Of a stretch of DNA of 64,000 bases, positions 22,884 through 34,224 are shown piece after piece (position 1 is the first letter of the stretch; each line of letters opens with the position of its first letter). The notes below the pieces were generated by a model. The model saw only the letters and a list, made by a program, of their open reading frames with translations. It ran no database searches and was not told the origin of the DNA. Origin of the DNA: Clitopilus passeckerianus (Eukaryota > Basidiomycota > Agaricomycetes > Agaricales > Entolomataceae); assembly GCA_944990035.1 (NCBI GenBank), contig CALYLX010000128.1, positions 806,001 to 870,000 on the forward strand, in the 5' to 3' direction. The translations under genes were made by a program, and so were the position numbers.

Positions 22884-24849
22884 ATGGACTTAGGCAAGGA
22901 AATTATCGACCTCACTCTTCCCTCGGATACTCCAAATGTATCTTCAGAGATGGAGGATGGCCAGATTGAAGATGCTGAAACTCCTCAAAACAGTCAATCC
23001 CCCGAGAAAAAGAGGAAACGGAAGAGAAAGAAGAAGGCTCAGTCATTGACGGAGGTCCCTCGGCCATTCAAGATAATAAGCCTCAACGACGTGAAAGAAA
23101 AGGATACAGAGGCGGTTCCCAATAATGATACTTCCAACGAGTCGAACGCGTCCCCCAACACCCAAGCACCCGACGAGGAGATGCAGGAACCGACCGACTT
23201 GTTCTTCATCGACACAAAACCTTCCCAATTACCGCAGATCGATGCTGTTGCTCTGATACCACCGGTGGATTCAAAAGAAGAGGGGCCATCCTCGTCTTTG
23301 CTCTTGCCCGCGCATGTCGCTGTTTTTGGCTCTGAGCCAGTGGAAATCCTACCAGAATCCGATGAAGAACTGGAGGAGGGCTTGATTGAATTCCTGGATT
23401 CGGACCGACAACAAAAGGTATGCCATTTCTGATTGACTGCTTGCGATAACAATCAAAACTGACTGGCGTAGGATATGGTTCGCTATTTTGATACTCGAGA
23501 CGAGAATGAGAAACCGCAAAAAGTCAAGATTATATGCAAGCATTGCGGAGGAGAAGGCCATAAAGCTGCTTCGTGCTCTGTCATCATTGTATATTCATTC
23601 TTGTTTCTCTTTGGAGCCAATATATGCTGAAATCTCACCGTCTAGTGTTTGACCTGTGGGGTTAGGAACGAACATGGTACAAGGTCATGTCCTATCGGCA
23701 AAACATGCTTTCACTGTGGTATGAAGGGACATATTAGTGCTGTCTGTATTTTTTGGTGTACACGTCGTTCAAAATACTGACTATATTCTATAGACATGTC
23801 CAAATCGGGGCTCACGGCGGCGGAATGGCTTCTACGACGATGGCAATGGTGGATGCGACCGTTGTGGATCTGACATTCACAAGACAAATGTTCGCAGACA
23901 ATCTCATGACTTCAATCTATGTGATTTACCTTGAACTCTTAGGAATGCCCGACGCTATGGCGACTTTACGACTACATGACGGCGGAAGGAAGGGATAGCG
24001 TTCTCAAGGCACGGCAGAGCAAACGGGATATTGAACTTGGCAAGGGTGGTGAAGGGTACGTCGCCGTTGATGAGTGGTGCTTCAACTGCGGTGGCTGTGG
24101 ACACTGGGGAGACGTGAGTTGTCTTTCCGAGATAACGAGATTGCAATGTAACATTGTACTAGGATTGCCAAGATATGCCTCATTTAGACGGTATACCGGA
24201 TGAACCCTCCGCGTTCAGCTCTCGCAACCTCCTCACAGGACCATTTTCCGATGAGACTGACGGACTCTTCTCTAACATCCGCCGCCAGACTGCTCGGAGA
24301 GAAGCCGATTTCTCCGGCGACTGGGGCAAGAAGGTCCCGGATTATGTGGGCAAGCAAGCCAGGCAAAAACAAGCGGCAAAATTGGACAAGAGGGCACGGC
24401 AGCTCGCGGCCGAGGAGGACGATCCAGACGATTGGTTTGGAAAGCGTTCTGCACCGGATGCATCTCGCAACAAGGGCATACAGATCAAAGGACAAGCTCA
24501 GAAAATATCGTTTGGGCGCATACAAGGACCTCAATCATCCAATAATCGCGATGACCGTCGTTCGGATAGCAAGCCTTCCTTGCTAGCACGGATGAGCGAT
24601 CAGAGTGTTGAACATTTTGTCCCTCCACCTCCCGATCATCAGGCTAGTTCAAGAGCTCGCCCTTCGAGACCGCGAGATAGAAACCGCGACAGAGATAGAG
24701 ACAGAGACAGAGGACCGCGGCGAGACCGAGATTCTCGAGATGACAGGAATCATTCTTATGGAAGAAGGGATCATCAAAGCGAGATGAGGGCGCACTATAC
24801 TGAGAGAAAAGAGAGGGATCGACCTAGATACCGCGGGGGCTACAGTTGA
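22884..24849 (+). CDS. AIR1: Zinc-knuckle RNA-binding subunit of TRAMP (AIR1/AIR2-like)
   Basis: RNA-recognition subunit of the nuclear TRAMP polyadenylation complex that feeds RNAs to the exosome. Acidic/basic N-terminus with a KKRKRKRKKK nuclear-targeting run. It is followed by five CX2CX4HX4C-type knuckles: CKHCGGEGHKAASC, CLTCGVRNEHGTRSC, CFHCGMKGHISATC, CDRCGSDIHKTNEC and CFNCGGCGHWGDDC. These are spread over five short exons that join in frame. The C-terminus is charged with an RD-dipeptide run (RDRNRDRDRDRDRG). ATG 22884, stop TGA 24847-24849; about 520 aa, longer than the yeast Air proteins. The knuckles and the LWRLYDYM segment after knuckle 4 are typical of fungal Air proteins. Confidence 0.88.
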
Positions 24850-25051
24850 GGCCTGAGGCTTTAGAGGGATAGAGTAAAAATTCAAATAACACCCAGGAGA
24901 AGGAGGCATGTACAGCCAAAGTTCAGCTTGATGCTCGGACATTGAGAAATTGATATGGGAAATTGGGCGTATGTCACCACATGATAATTTCCGCGACCAG
25001 CATCAGTGTACATCGCGCGACAGGATCATCAATACTGCTTGACCCCATACC

Positions 25052-26034
25052 ATGATGTTGTCAATGGCATACGCGCAAGCCCCCTTCCAGGTCGGGGAGG
25101 GCTCCGAAACTCCTCAGGTGCGCAAGGAACGAGCAAAACGAAGAGAACCCAGCACGGGCCAGGAACCAGAGCATAGTCTGAATACAAGCAATTGCGCTGC
25201 AAGTGCTGCTATCTCCCTCGAGTACGCGTCGTTGAAATGGAAAAACCACACACCTTTGGGCCTATATGTTGTCCCATCGTCAGAAAGTATCTTTATCTGG
25301 GACGGAGTCCTCTTCGTGCACAAAGGTCGGAAGCCACTGTTCGAGGATCTGGCGTTCTACTAACGTAGTGCCAGGATACTACGCCAATGCGGTACTCAAG
25401 TTCTGCATCACTTTCCCCGCAAACTATCCCGAGCGCCCCCCGTTGTCAAGTTTGTGACGGATGTCTTCCACCCCCTCATCTCAGACGACGATGGCAAGCT
25501 AAACTTAGCCTTACGTTTCCGACCATGGCGGTATGTGGTGATGTCGTTGCTTGTCAGTTTCATTGATTGACCTCTGTCACGCTGAAGACCTAAGGAGCAC
25601 CATGTATTCGACGTCCTTCATTTCATCAAGGCTTCCTTCAAGACGCACGTCTTGGACGAAGTAACAGAGTCCGATTGCCTGAATTCTGAAGCTTTACGGT
25701 AAGTGCGATCCGCGACTTGCTTGATGACAGCTGTTGAGGACCAACTGTTCCTTGATTTAATAGACTGTAAGAAATCTAGTTTCACATCTTATATATCTAC
25801 AGGTCATTGACAGAATTCCACCACAGCTATCGTACATCGATTCAATCATTCACGGCACTTGCAACCCAATCTGCCCTTCTCTCGAACTCCCCATCTGCCC
25901 TCTTCGACACTGACTATGCTTCAATCAAGGCCATGGACTCTGAGGGCATGCCCTTCCAGAAACTTAGCTCCAGTGACTTGCAAAAATGGAGGTCATCCCT
26001 GGGGTTGACAAGTTGGGATGAAGTCGTATCATAG
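25052..26034 (+). CDS. AKTIP/FTS-like E2 variant lacking the catalytic cysteine (frame break at 25436-25441)
   Basis: UBC-fold protein of the AKTIP (Fused Toes) group, which works in the FHF complex that links dynein to endosomes. The N-terminal strand region reads EYASLKWKNHTPLGLYVVPS and SIFIWDGVLFVHK; the core is FPANYPERPP / VVKFVTDVFHPLI. The segment where an E2 carries its active Cys is instead DDDGKLNLALRFRPWR, as in AKTIP, so it should not conjugate ubiquitin. The C-terminal helix is HVFDVLHFIKASF. The frame slips by one base in the run of six Cs between ERPP and VVKF. Downstream exons end at TAG 26032-26034. About 255 aa. The stop lies only 26 bp from the convergent CCC2 stop. Confidence 0.82.
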
Positions 26035-26060
26035 GAATGGCAGCTTCTGGGCCGTCGAGT

Positions 26061-29000
26061 CTAATATTTGCGTCTCCCTCCCAGTCTTAGCAGCAAGGAG
26101 CTCGTGACAACCGAAACAGAGCTAGCGGCAAGTTATTGGTCAAACTCCAGTCGAAAATCAGGATCATACATCACCTACGATAGCGCCATCGCCAAAGAAG
26201 CCCACACGGGGCCGAGACGAACGTGGCCAGCTGGGTATACCACTCCAGCGGCTATAGGGACTGCAATCATGTTGTACATGATTGCCCAGAGCTGTAAAAA
26301 GGGTCAGGCTGTGCTATGAGGCATGTGAGGGCTGAGTGTAGCTCTTAACGTACGAAATTGAATTTGATACGGTTGATGATGCGTTTGGAAAGGTCGCGGA
26401 GAGCCAACACACTCCGCAGGTCAGAAGACAGAAGAACGAAACTTGCACTCGATAGGGCAACATCACCTTCAGGAAAGAAATCAGTGATGCGCTTGTGAAT
26501 AGAACGCAGGGCGGCTTACTTCCTGACCCGATCGCGATGCCAACATCTGCAACAGCAAGTGCAGGCGCATCGTTAATGCCATCCCCTACCATCGCAACTA
26601 TCTTTCGAGATTCCTTTCCCGTCGGCGTCAAGTTTTGTTGTTGTAAACGCTGGATCCAATCCGACTTTGTTCTTGTCAGCAATGTCGGAGAATAAGCAAA
26701 ATAAAGAATCACCTTTTCATGAGGTAAGACTCCTGCGATTACCTGGTCGTCGGGAATGCCGACCATAGAGGCCACTGCTGATGCAGTCATCTGGTTGTCC
26801 CCCGATAGCAGCCAGACATTGATACCCCGATCGCGCAACTGGGAAACAACAGCAGACGCCTCTGGTCGAACGGGATCACTAATCGCAAACATTGCAACGA
26901 CGTTGAACACCGAGTCGTTCTCGGTGCATACCCCAACAAGCACGACACTCTTTGCCTCGCCCTTCCAGACATTCAAGTGCTCCCTCAGAACACCAAGTTC
27001 CGCCCCATGTTCTTCCATCCATTTCTCGTTGCCAATGATCGCAGAGCAATCTAGCTGCGTAAAGGTTGCTTTGATTCCTCGGCCAGCAATTTCTTCGAAG
27101 TCTGTGCCTTTTGCTGAGGCTGATCGCCACAGAAATTGCGTATAGCGATACCCAAGGGATGCGAGGAAATTGACTCGAGTTCAGAAGCAATACCCAGGAT
27201 GGCGGAGCGATCCAGTTGATCTTGAGGTAGAAATTCTGAATCGGAGACTCGAGGCTCTCCGCCTTCAGTGAGTGTACCGGTTTTGTCGAAAACAATGGTG
27301 TCGAGTTGGGACATTTCCTGGAAAGCTTCGCCTCCCCCACGAGCAAGGATACCATTATTGGCAGCGAGTCCAAGCCCAACGAGAAGGGCTGTTGGGGCGG
27401 CAAGACCGATACCACAAGGACAGGCCACTACGAACACCGCAATAGCAAACTGGAGAGACCAGAGGGCTGGAAGAAGGATTAGCAGGGTTATTTTGCTGGG
27501 GTCACAAACATCCACGTACGCCATCCCCCAAGTTTCAGGTCAAGGTAGTCGGAGGGAAGTGTTCCACTCAATCCCAAACTGAGCCATATTATCCACACAA
27601 GGAGAGCGAGCAGGGTGATTACCGGTACGAAGTAGCTGGTAATGACATCTGCTATTCGTTCGATGGGTGCACGACGACCTTGCCCTCTCGCACGGCTTGT
27701 AAGATTTGATCGAGCCTGTGGAGGATCGCAGTTGAATATTTGGAGGCCGAAAAGAAGACTATCAACTTACATGGTTTTCTTCCCAATAGCTTCGACCTTC
27801 ATGTTTATAACCTGACCTTTGTTGACGGTGCCTACGAACACTTTATCACCCGGATCCTTGGAAATAAGCCGGGATTCTCCAGTCAGAGAACTCTCGTCAA
27901 AGACTCCACGATATCCTGGAAGTACGGACCCATCCGCTGAGGGGCTGGTACCTGAGGGCACGCGGATGATGTCTCCGACCTCCAGGAGATCGACGGATAC
28001 CTTCTCGATATGAAAGCCGGAAGGAATACCAAGTGAACTGAGATCAGTTTCACTGGCACCAGATTCAATGTCACTCGAGCCAGTCTCCGTTCTCTCGACC
28101 TTGAGGAGTTGGCCGTCAGAGACAGTGGTTACAAGTAACGCTTCTGCTGGACGTAGCATGGATAAGGCTGTAATTGCATCCGAGGTTCTGATTCGACTAT
28201 ACGCTTGTAGGTATCGACCTGCGGAAGAGTCAGTCTCCATCTTTATAAGACTTGAGAGTGAAAAAACCTACCAGCCAGGAGGAACATAGTCAGAAAGACT
28301 ACAGTGTCGAAATAGGTTACTGATCCACCACCAAGCCCCTCTTCGTCAATAGAATTGGCAGCAACACCCAGAATAACAACAGAAGAGAAGTAGGCCACTG
28401 ACACTCCCAGGGATACTAATAGATTCATGCTTCCAAAGCGAGTGAACCGATGAAACAGGGGTGTGGGGCTTCCTTTTTGCCACATGGAATAAATTTCTTG
28501 GATACTCTTCCGATGAAAAGTTCCACAGCTATAGAACATGACGGGAGTGGCAATAATGAACATGGCCCAGTCTGTACGACTAACTGTACCTGCCCAAATA
28601 GGTTCGGCCAGGTAGGCTTTCGCGCGGTTGCCATCCTTTACTAGACTGGCATATACGATGCCTATGATGAAGGTGGGAATAGCCGCCATGAGGGCAAAGA
28701 AGAAACGGTGCAACAAGCGACGGCGTTCTCTGAGCTGCACTTTTCTGTTGAGAGATTCGATCGAAGGAGGGTGGTGAATCGAGATTGTGAATTGGGAGGG
28801 CTTGAGGGCAAGGATGGAAGCGATGATGCTTCTGACAGTAAGGCGAGGTGGAGACGGATGGTACGCAAATGTCAGGATTGGGTCTTCGATGGATATCAGA
28901 GGTTTCTCAATTTGAAGCTCGTCCATGTAAGCCTCCAATACTCCCATCACCTTCCGCATGCAATGGCTGGTCGTTGTCAATAAAGCCCCATTCTATCATA

Positions 29001-29319
29001 TTGCAAGAAAAACTTACGCTGATTGCAGACCGTCAATTCGGAGAGAGACCACCCGAGGTTCATCACCATTATTGCTGTGGATAGGATTTACCTCGATTAT
29101 TTGGGTGTCGTAACCGCAGTCCTCGATAGTTTCCTGGACAATCGCTGCCTGGTCTCTAGACGAGATGGTGACTTGTGTAGAACCTTCAAGGAGGTTGACG
29201 ACTACATTGGTTACACCTGGGAGGTGCACAAGGTTGTCGTGTATGGTGTTTACGCATGCTGAACAGGTCATGCCACCGACAGACAGCAACAGGGTGAATG
29301 ATTCGTCCACTTGAGACAT
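26061..29319 (-). CDS. CCC2: Copper-transporting P1B-type ATPase CCC2 (two frame breaks)
   Basis: Golgi copper pump that loads secreted cuproenzymes. ATG 29317-29319. The N-terminal metal-binding domain has GMTCSAC; a second HMA-like domain is degenerate (LQSAHC, one Cys). P-type signatures in order: TGES, the ion-binding CPC in VACPCGIGLAAPTALL, DKTGTLTEGG (phosphorylated Asp), SSHPLG (HP motif), and GDGINDAPALAVADVGIA. Predicted transmembrane helices flank these. The last exons (LWAIMYNMIAVPIAAGVVYP, then SSLLLRLGGRRKY) are reached through introns, and stop TAG is at 26061-26063. About 920 aa. Two one-base frame slips, near 27683-27685 (VREG/QGRRAPIERIAD) and near 27110-27121 (before AKGTDFEEIAGRG), interrupt otherwise perfect conservation. 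Confidence 0.9.
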
Positions 29320-29884
29320 CAGAGAAGGTTTTTTGGGGGATAATGTTTGATATTACGGCCAGAGTATACGACAAGCATCTTTATAAAGTTTGGGTGCTCG
29401 AAGAAAGGCCGAAAATAGGAGTTGCCACGGCGTTGCCTATTCGAGGATCCAGAAAATGGCTCATTACGTGCTCCACCGTGAGGAGCGAGTCTGACTCAGG
29501 CAGAGCTGCTCCAAAAAGGCCGCACGCCTCCAGAAAATGGCTCATGGGAAGGTGATCTGTTTACTTGGGAATTCCTGCCGAAATCCAGGTAAGCCGTCGA
29601 CAATGATTTGCAATGATTGCTTGTCACTCAGACAGGCGGCGATGATACTCTGGGCAAAGCATTTTGAGGTAAATGATCAGGAGTTTTGTGTGGGATGCCT
29701 TTGACGATGAGAGAGCTGCTGAAGATGCTGAGCAATTGCCACTGTCAATAGTCGACCAGGAGGAATATTAGACGCCCGCCGTGTCAAAAAAGCCTAATAG
29801 ACTGCACGTGCCTTCCTACCAATTATGGCAGTTCACTAAGATCTTGGAAGGGCGCCTATCATTCAAGGGTCTATTCAAACTAGC
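29320..29884. other. Divergent intergenic region CCC2 / VIP1 with a 17-bp direct repeat
   Basis: 565 bp holding both promoters. The string tccagaaaatggctcat occurs twice in direct orientation, at 29448-29464 and 29529-29545, 81 bp apart. No ORF resembles a gene. Confidence 0.6.
29448..29545 (+). repeat. 17-bp direct repeat pair
   Basis: Exact copies of tccagaaaatggctcat start at 29448 and 29529. Between them lies GC-rich unique sequence. They could be a regulatory-site pair or a remnant duplication; the sequence does not decide. Confidence 0.6.
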
Positions 29885-32800
29885 ATGCATCGACCGTCAA
29901 GGTCGTCGTACTTCGGGTCTCCAGAAAAGAATCGTTCAAGTTCAATACTGACGAGGTCATCATCGCCAGCGTCGACGAGTTCCTACTCTGATCTACCCAC
30001 CGCCTTCGATCCGAGAGATGCAGCGTAAGACCGTTTCAATTTTCGTCACTCAAAAAGATATCGTTCTTGACGTGTTATTTCAGCAAATACGGCCAGCAAA
30101 TGCCCATTGTTGTCCTTGGTGTCTGTGCTATGGATATAAAAGCACGCAGTAAAGCGATGAGGGAGATCTTGACACGCCTCGTGGAACGTGGAAGAGGCGC
30201 TATTGAGGTCAAAGTTTTCGGAGACAAGGTCATTCTCGACGAAGGTCCGTCACTTCGCCTCACCTCATCTGGGAGATAACTCAAAGTCTGATAGATGTCG
30301 AAAACTGGCCTCGTTGTGATATCTTGATATCATTCTTCTCAACCGACTTCCCACTAGACAAGGCGATTGCCTATGTGGAGCTACGCAAGCCGTTTTGCAT
30401 CAATGACCTCCAACCTCAAGCACTACTTTGGGACCGCCGACTAGTTGGAGCTGTTCTAGATCATCTTCAGATACCTACGCCAGAGAGACTGAGTGTCTCC
30501 AGAGATGGTGGACCAAAGGTAGACCCTGCACTCGTCAAAGAAATGAAGGAAAAGTTGGGTATCAAGCTTGGAGGCTTTCTTGTGACTCCTGAGGTCACTT
30601 TGAGAGAAGATGGGGATGCAATTATTGTAGACGGAAAGGTCATGGAAAAGCCTTTTGTTGAGAAACCCGTGAGCGGGGAGGATCACAACGTGTATATCTA
30701 CTTCCGAGGCGGTGGTGGTAGGCGCCTCTTTCGTAAGGTTAGTGACATCTTTCCCCAACAATTTACACCTTCGCTGAATCACCCTGTCAGGTCGGAAATA
30801 AATCAAGCGAACTCGACTCCACGCTCAATACTCCAAGAACTGACGGCTCCTACATCTACGAAAAGTTCATCAATGTCGACAATTCTGAAGACATCAAGGT
30901 CTACACGGTTGGTAAAGAATATACTCATGCAGAGACGAGGAAGTCACCTGTGGTAGACGGCGTTGTCAGAAGGAATACAGAAGGAAAGGAGATCAGGTAT
31001 AATTCAGCTACCGACATTATTTTGGTGTGGTCGAGCTTGACCTTCGTTGTAGGTTTATAACGAGGTTGACTGAAGAGGAGAAGGTATGGGCCGATAAGAT
31101 CTGCCAGGGCTTTGGTCAGAGGGTCTGCGGATTTGATCTTCTGCGGTGCGAGAATGGGCAGCAAAGCCATGTAATTGACGTCAACGGATGGAGTTTCGTT
31201 AAAGGCAACGATTCGTACTATGGTACTTTCCATCTCTATTCCTCTCGTCTGTCCTGACGCCATTTTATTGACAGATAAAGCTGCGGACATCCTTGCAGCT
31301 CTTTGTATACGCGTATCGTCTTCGGTTGACCGCCCTTTACCTATGAACAACGTTCCTGAAGAAGCCTACACCTGGTCTCTGAAAGCGAATGTGACTGTTT
31401 TCAGGCATGCCGACAGAACTCCCAAGGTAGACGCATATCGACATTATTCGGGACCCCTGCTGACTGTTGGCTGTGACAATATCAGCAAAAGCTGAAGTTT
31501 AACTTCCCGATAGGTGAAGCTTGGACAACACCTTTTGTTGCTCTCCTCAACGGCGAGAACGAGGAGATAATCCTGCGGGAGAAGGAGCAGCTGACTCGGA
31601 TTGCATCTGCTATCGAGGAAGCTAAAGATTTAGGGTCTAGTGGAGAAGACTTGACCAAGCTGACGCAACTCAAGACTGCGCTGTTCAACAAGATTGATCT
31701 CCCTGGAACAAAGGCTCAGCTGAAGCCTGTTTTCTCCAAACGCCAGGCTGGTCAGCCCCGAAGGCTGACAAAGCTAACGTTGGTATTCAAATGGGGTGGA
31801 GAGGTGAGGGGTCATATCCATCCCAAAATGCATGCTCATGCCGTTTAAAGTTCACGCATTCGGCGAGGTATCAATCGCGAGATCTGGGAGAGAATCTGAA
31901 GAAAGACATTTCCATTATGAGTGAGGTTACTTGGATTAATCCTCGCATTCTCTTACTGATGTTTATGTTTAATAGACAAGGATGTTCTTCAGAACGTCAA
32001 GGAAGGTCCGTCTCTCAGGCTGATAAAACGCCATTAACGACCTCCTTTCAGATTTTTACATCTTCGGAACGTCGCGTCATTGCCTCTGCAGAAATATTTA
32101 CCGCAGCGCTTCTTGATCCTGGATCTAACTCAAGTTCATACATGACGTCCTCGAAGCCATCCAAGGAAGTCAACGGGGGCATTACAAGAGCTATTCGTCG
32201 CAACATCTTCCCACACACCAGGGACAAATACTCCCCCGACGTTGATTGTTCGCAAAGATCTATTAGACGACTCCAATGCTGCCAAAGATTTAATGGATGA
32301 TGTCAAGAAACGATTGAAGATTCTTCTTCGACCAGGGGAATCAGAGAAAAGGCCCGAACTAACCTGGCCTAAGAGCATGAAGAAAGAACCAGTCGAAGTG
32401 GTCAAGGTGGGGTTGGGAATTACGCCTGTTGCACTTTTATCTGAATGTCTGACAGGAAGTTATCGAGCTTCTGAGCTCTTTTAGAGACATCATGAGGAAG
32501 AACTTTGAGACGATGGATGTCGACAAGATACAGGAACGATGGTGCTGTGGAGATCAACCTTGGCTTTTCCGCGAGCGATGGGAGAAACTATTTGAGGATT
32601 TCTGTGATGTCGAACAAAAGAAATTCGATCCATCTCGGGTATGTCATGTAGCTCTTTCTTAGCACTGAGCCAATTAATCCCTATTTGTCCAGGTATCTGA
32701 GTTGTACGACACGATCAAGTACTGCGCTCTGCACCACCGAACTTTCTTGTTTGCAATCTTCGACGAGAATGCAAGGAGCGATGGCGCACACTCGCATCAG

Positions 32801-33613
32801 GATCGTAAACTTCACGAGCTATATGGCCGAGCGAAGGCTTTGTTCGACCTCGTAGCTCCTCAAGAATATGGAATAGATCCCGACGAGAAGTAAGACCTCG
32901 CTTCTTTAAGCTTTCATGCTTGCTGATGTACTGATTCGACGTTTGGCAGAGAAGAAATTGGCGTACTCACTTCGTTACCTCTACTTCGTAACGTCGTCCA
33001 GGACCTTGAGGCTGCTAGGAACAACGAAGAGAGTTCCTTGACATTGTACTTCACGAAAGAGAGCCACATCCATACCCTGGTCAATCTTGTGCTATTATCG
33101 GGCCTTCCCATTGCCAATCGCCGCATCCCAGAACTTGACTACTGCGTAAGCTGGTATCTATCTACAGTCTACTGATGCTAATAATGTGGCCAGTCTCACA
33201 TCACATTCGAACTCTACGAGAGAAATCACGGCCGGGGCAAGTCCGATAAGGAATATTCCATCCGCCTTTCTCTTAGCGAGGGCGCGCATTCTTCCAACGT
33301 GCTCGATTCTACCGTCGATGCTCGGCACGCACTAAACGTTCAGCCTAGACGGTGAGCCGACATCTTCCGACATCAGCTCTTTTCTACGACTTGAAACTGA
33401 CTCTTCCCCAGAAAACTAACCCAGCATCTGCCGTATAGTCTTGTGATCGAGAAGCTGTCGAAACACTTCGACCGGCTCAATGATGTAAGCTGTCTTATTC
33501 GTGTAACAGCCTCTCGCTCATATGTTCCTCAGGACGACGATACTGATACCCCCTTCGAGACCATTGAAGCTCGACCAATGCTTGCAGATGGCAGCGGCAG
33601 TGATGACACGTAA
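29885..33613 (+). CDS. VIP1: VIP1/PPIP5K inositol hexakisphosphate kinase (ATP-grasp plus histidine-acid-phosphatase domain)
   Basis: Makes 1-InsP7/InsP8 signalling pyrophosphates. From ATG 29885 a short Ser-rich leader precedes the kinase half: [54 protein letters not shown] and [14 protein letters not shown]. The phosphatase-like half starts with [12 protein letters not shown] and has [32 protein letters not shown] and [18 protein letters not shown] residues. It ends with the Vip1-type [16 protein letters not shown] in place of the HAP HD motif. Stop TAA 33611-33613 follows an acidic tail. About 930 aa over some 15 exons. Two splice junctions (31996-32051 and 32134-32188) are chosen by frame and are less sure. 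Confidence 0.92.
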
Positions 33614-34224
33614 ACATCTTGAGCGAAGATAGATCACACGCATCCAGATACCTCTAGCATGACCACATGAATTCCACCCTACCTATTCATATAATCAAAG
33701 TTACTTTAGTCCCTAAATTCCTGCACAAGGCCAGAATTTATGATAGAAAATCTCAGGCACTTGTGGCGTATGTCCGGGTCACATTGTACCGGATGTTGAC
33801 AAAGAATGAGCCGTTCCTGAAGCATTGAAGCACCGGTGGTAGAGCAGTCCGCTACTACCACTATGGGCTCAGGCCCTTGCCTTGTTGAAGCTTAGACTCG
33901 ACCTTCTCGGTTACGCCCACTTTCCCTGCCTCGGACCCGTAGTCAAACCTAAACCCGTCCAACTCATCCAACTCATCAACTTGGCCATGGTTCGGCCCGG
34001 CTGGCCAACTGTAGTGATCTGTTCATCTTTTACACTCAAATTGTGCTATTGCATCCGTCCACACATGTGAGTTCCTCCTATTCTTTGATCCTTTCGACTT
34101 GGGGATAATCGGTAACGTCGGGCTCAGTAAGTTCCGTGTTGGGGAAATAGACGGGCATCCCAGGTTGTTCACATCAGGCCCAGGGAAAGGTATTGAACTC
34201 ACACCTTGAACATCTTCTAACAAC
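33614..34224. other. Intergenic region VIP1 / AMP-binding enzyme
   Basis: 611 bp. It contains an imperfect direct repeat, caactcatccaactcatcaac, around 33960-33980. I see no gene; the open frames here are short and unrelated to known domains. Confidence 0.4.

Noticed and set aside
24650..24790. Simple repeat (agaga/gacagagac) at the 3' end of AIR1/2
   Set aside because: It is coding sequence for the RD-dipeptide tail, not an independent satellite.
26068..26319. Plus-strand ORF of 83 codons between AKTIP-like and CCC2
   Set aside because: It is antisense to the last CCC2 exons (WAIMYNMIAVPIAAG, SSLLLR), which explain the conservation of this stretch.
33882..34070. ORF upstream of the AMP-binding enzyme
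   Set aside because: Short, no domain, and the frame is lost before the enzyme start at 34225.
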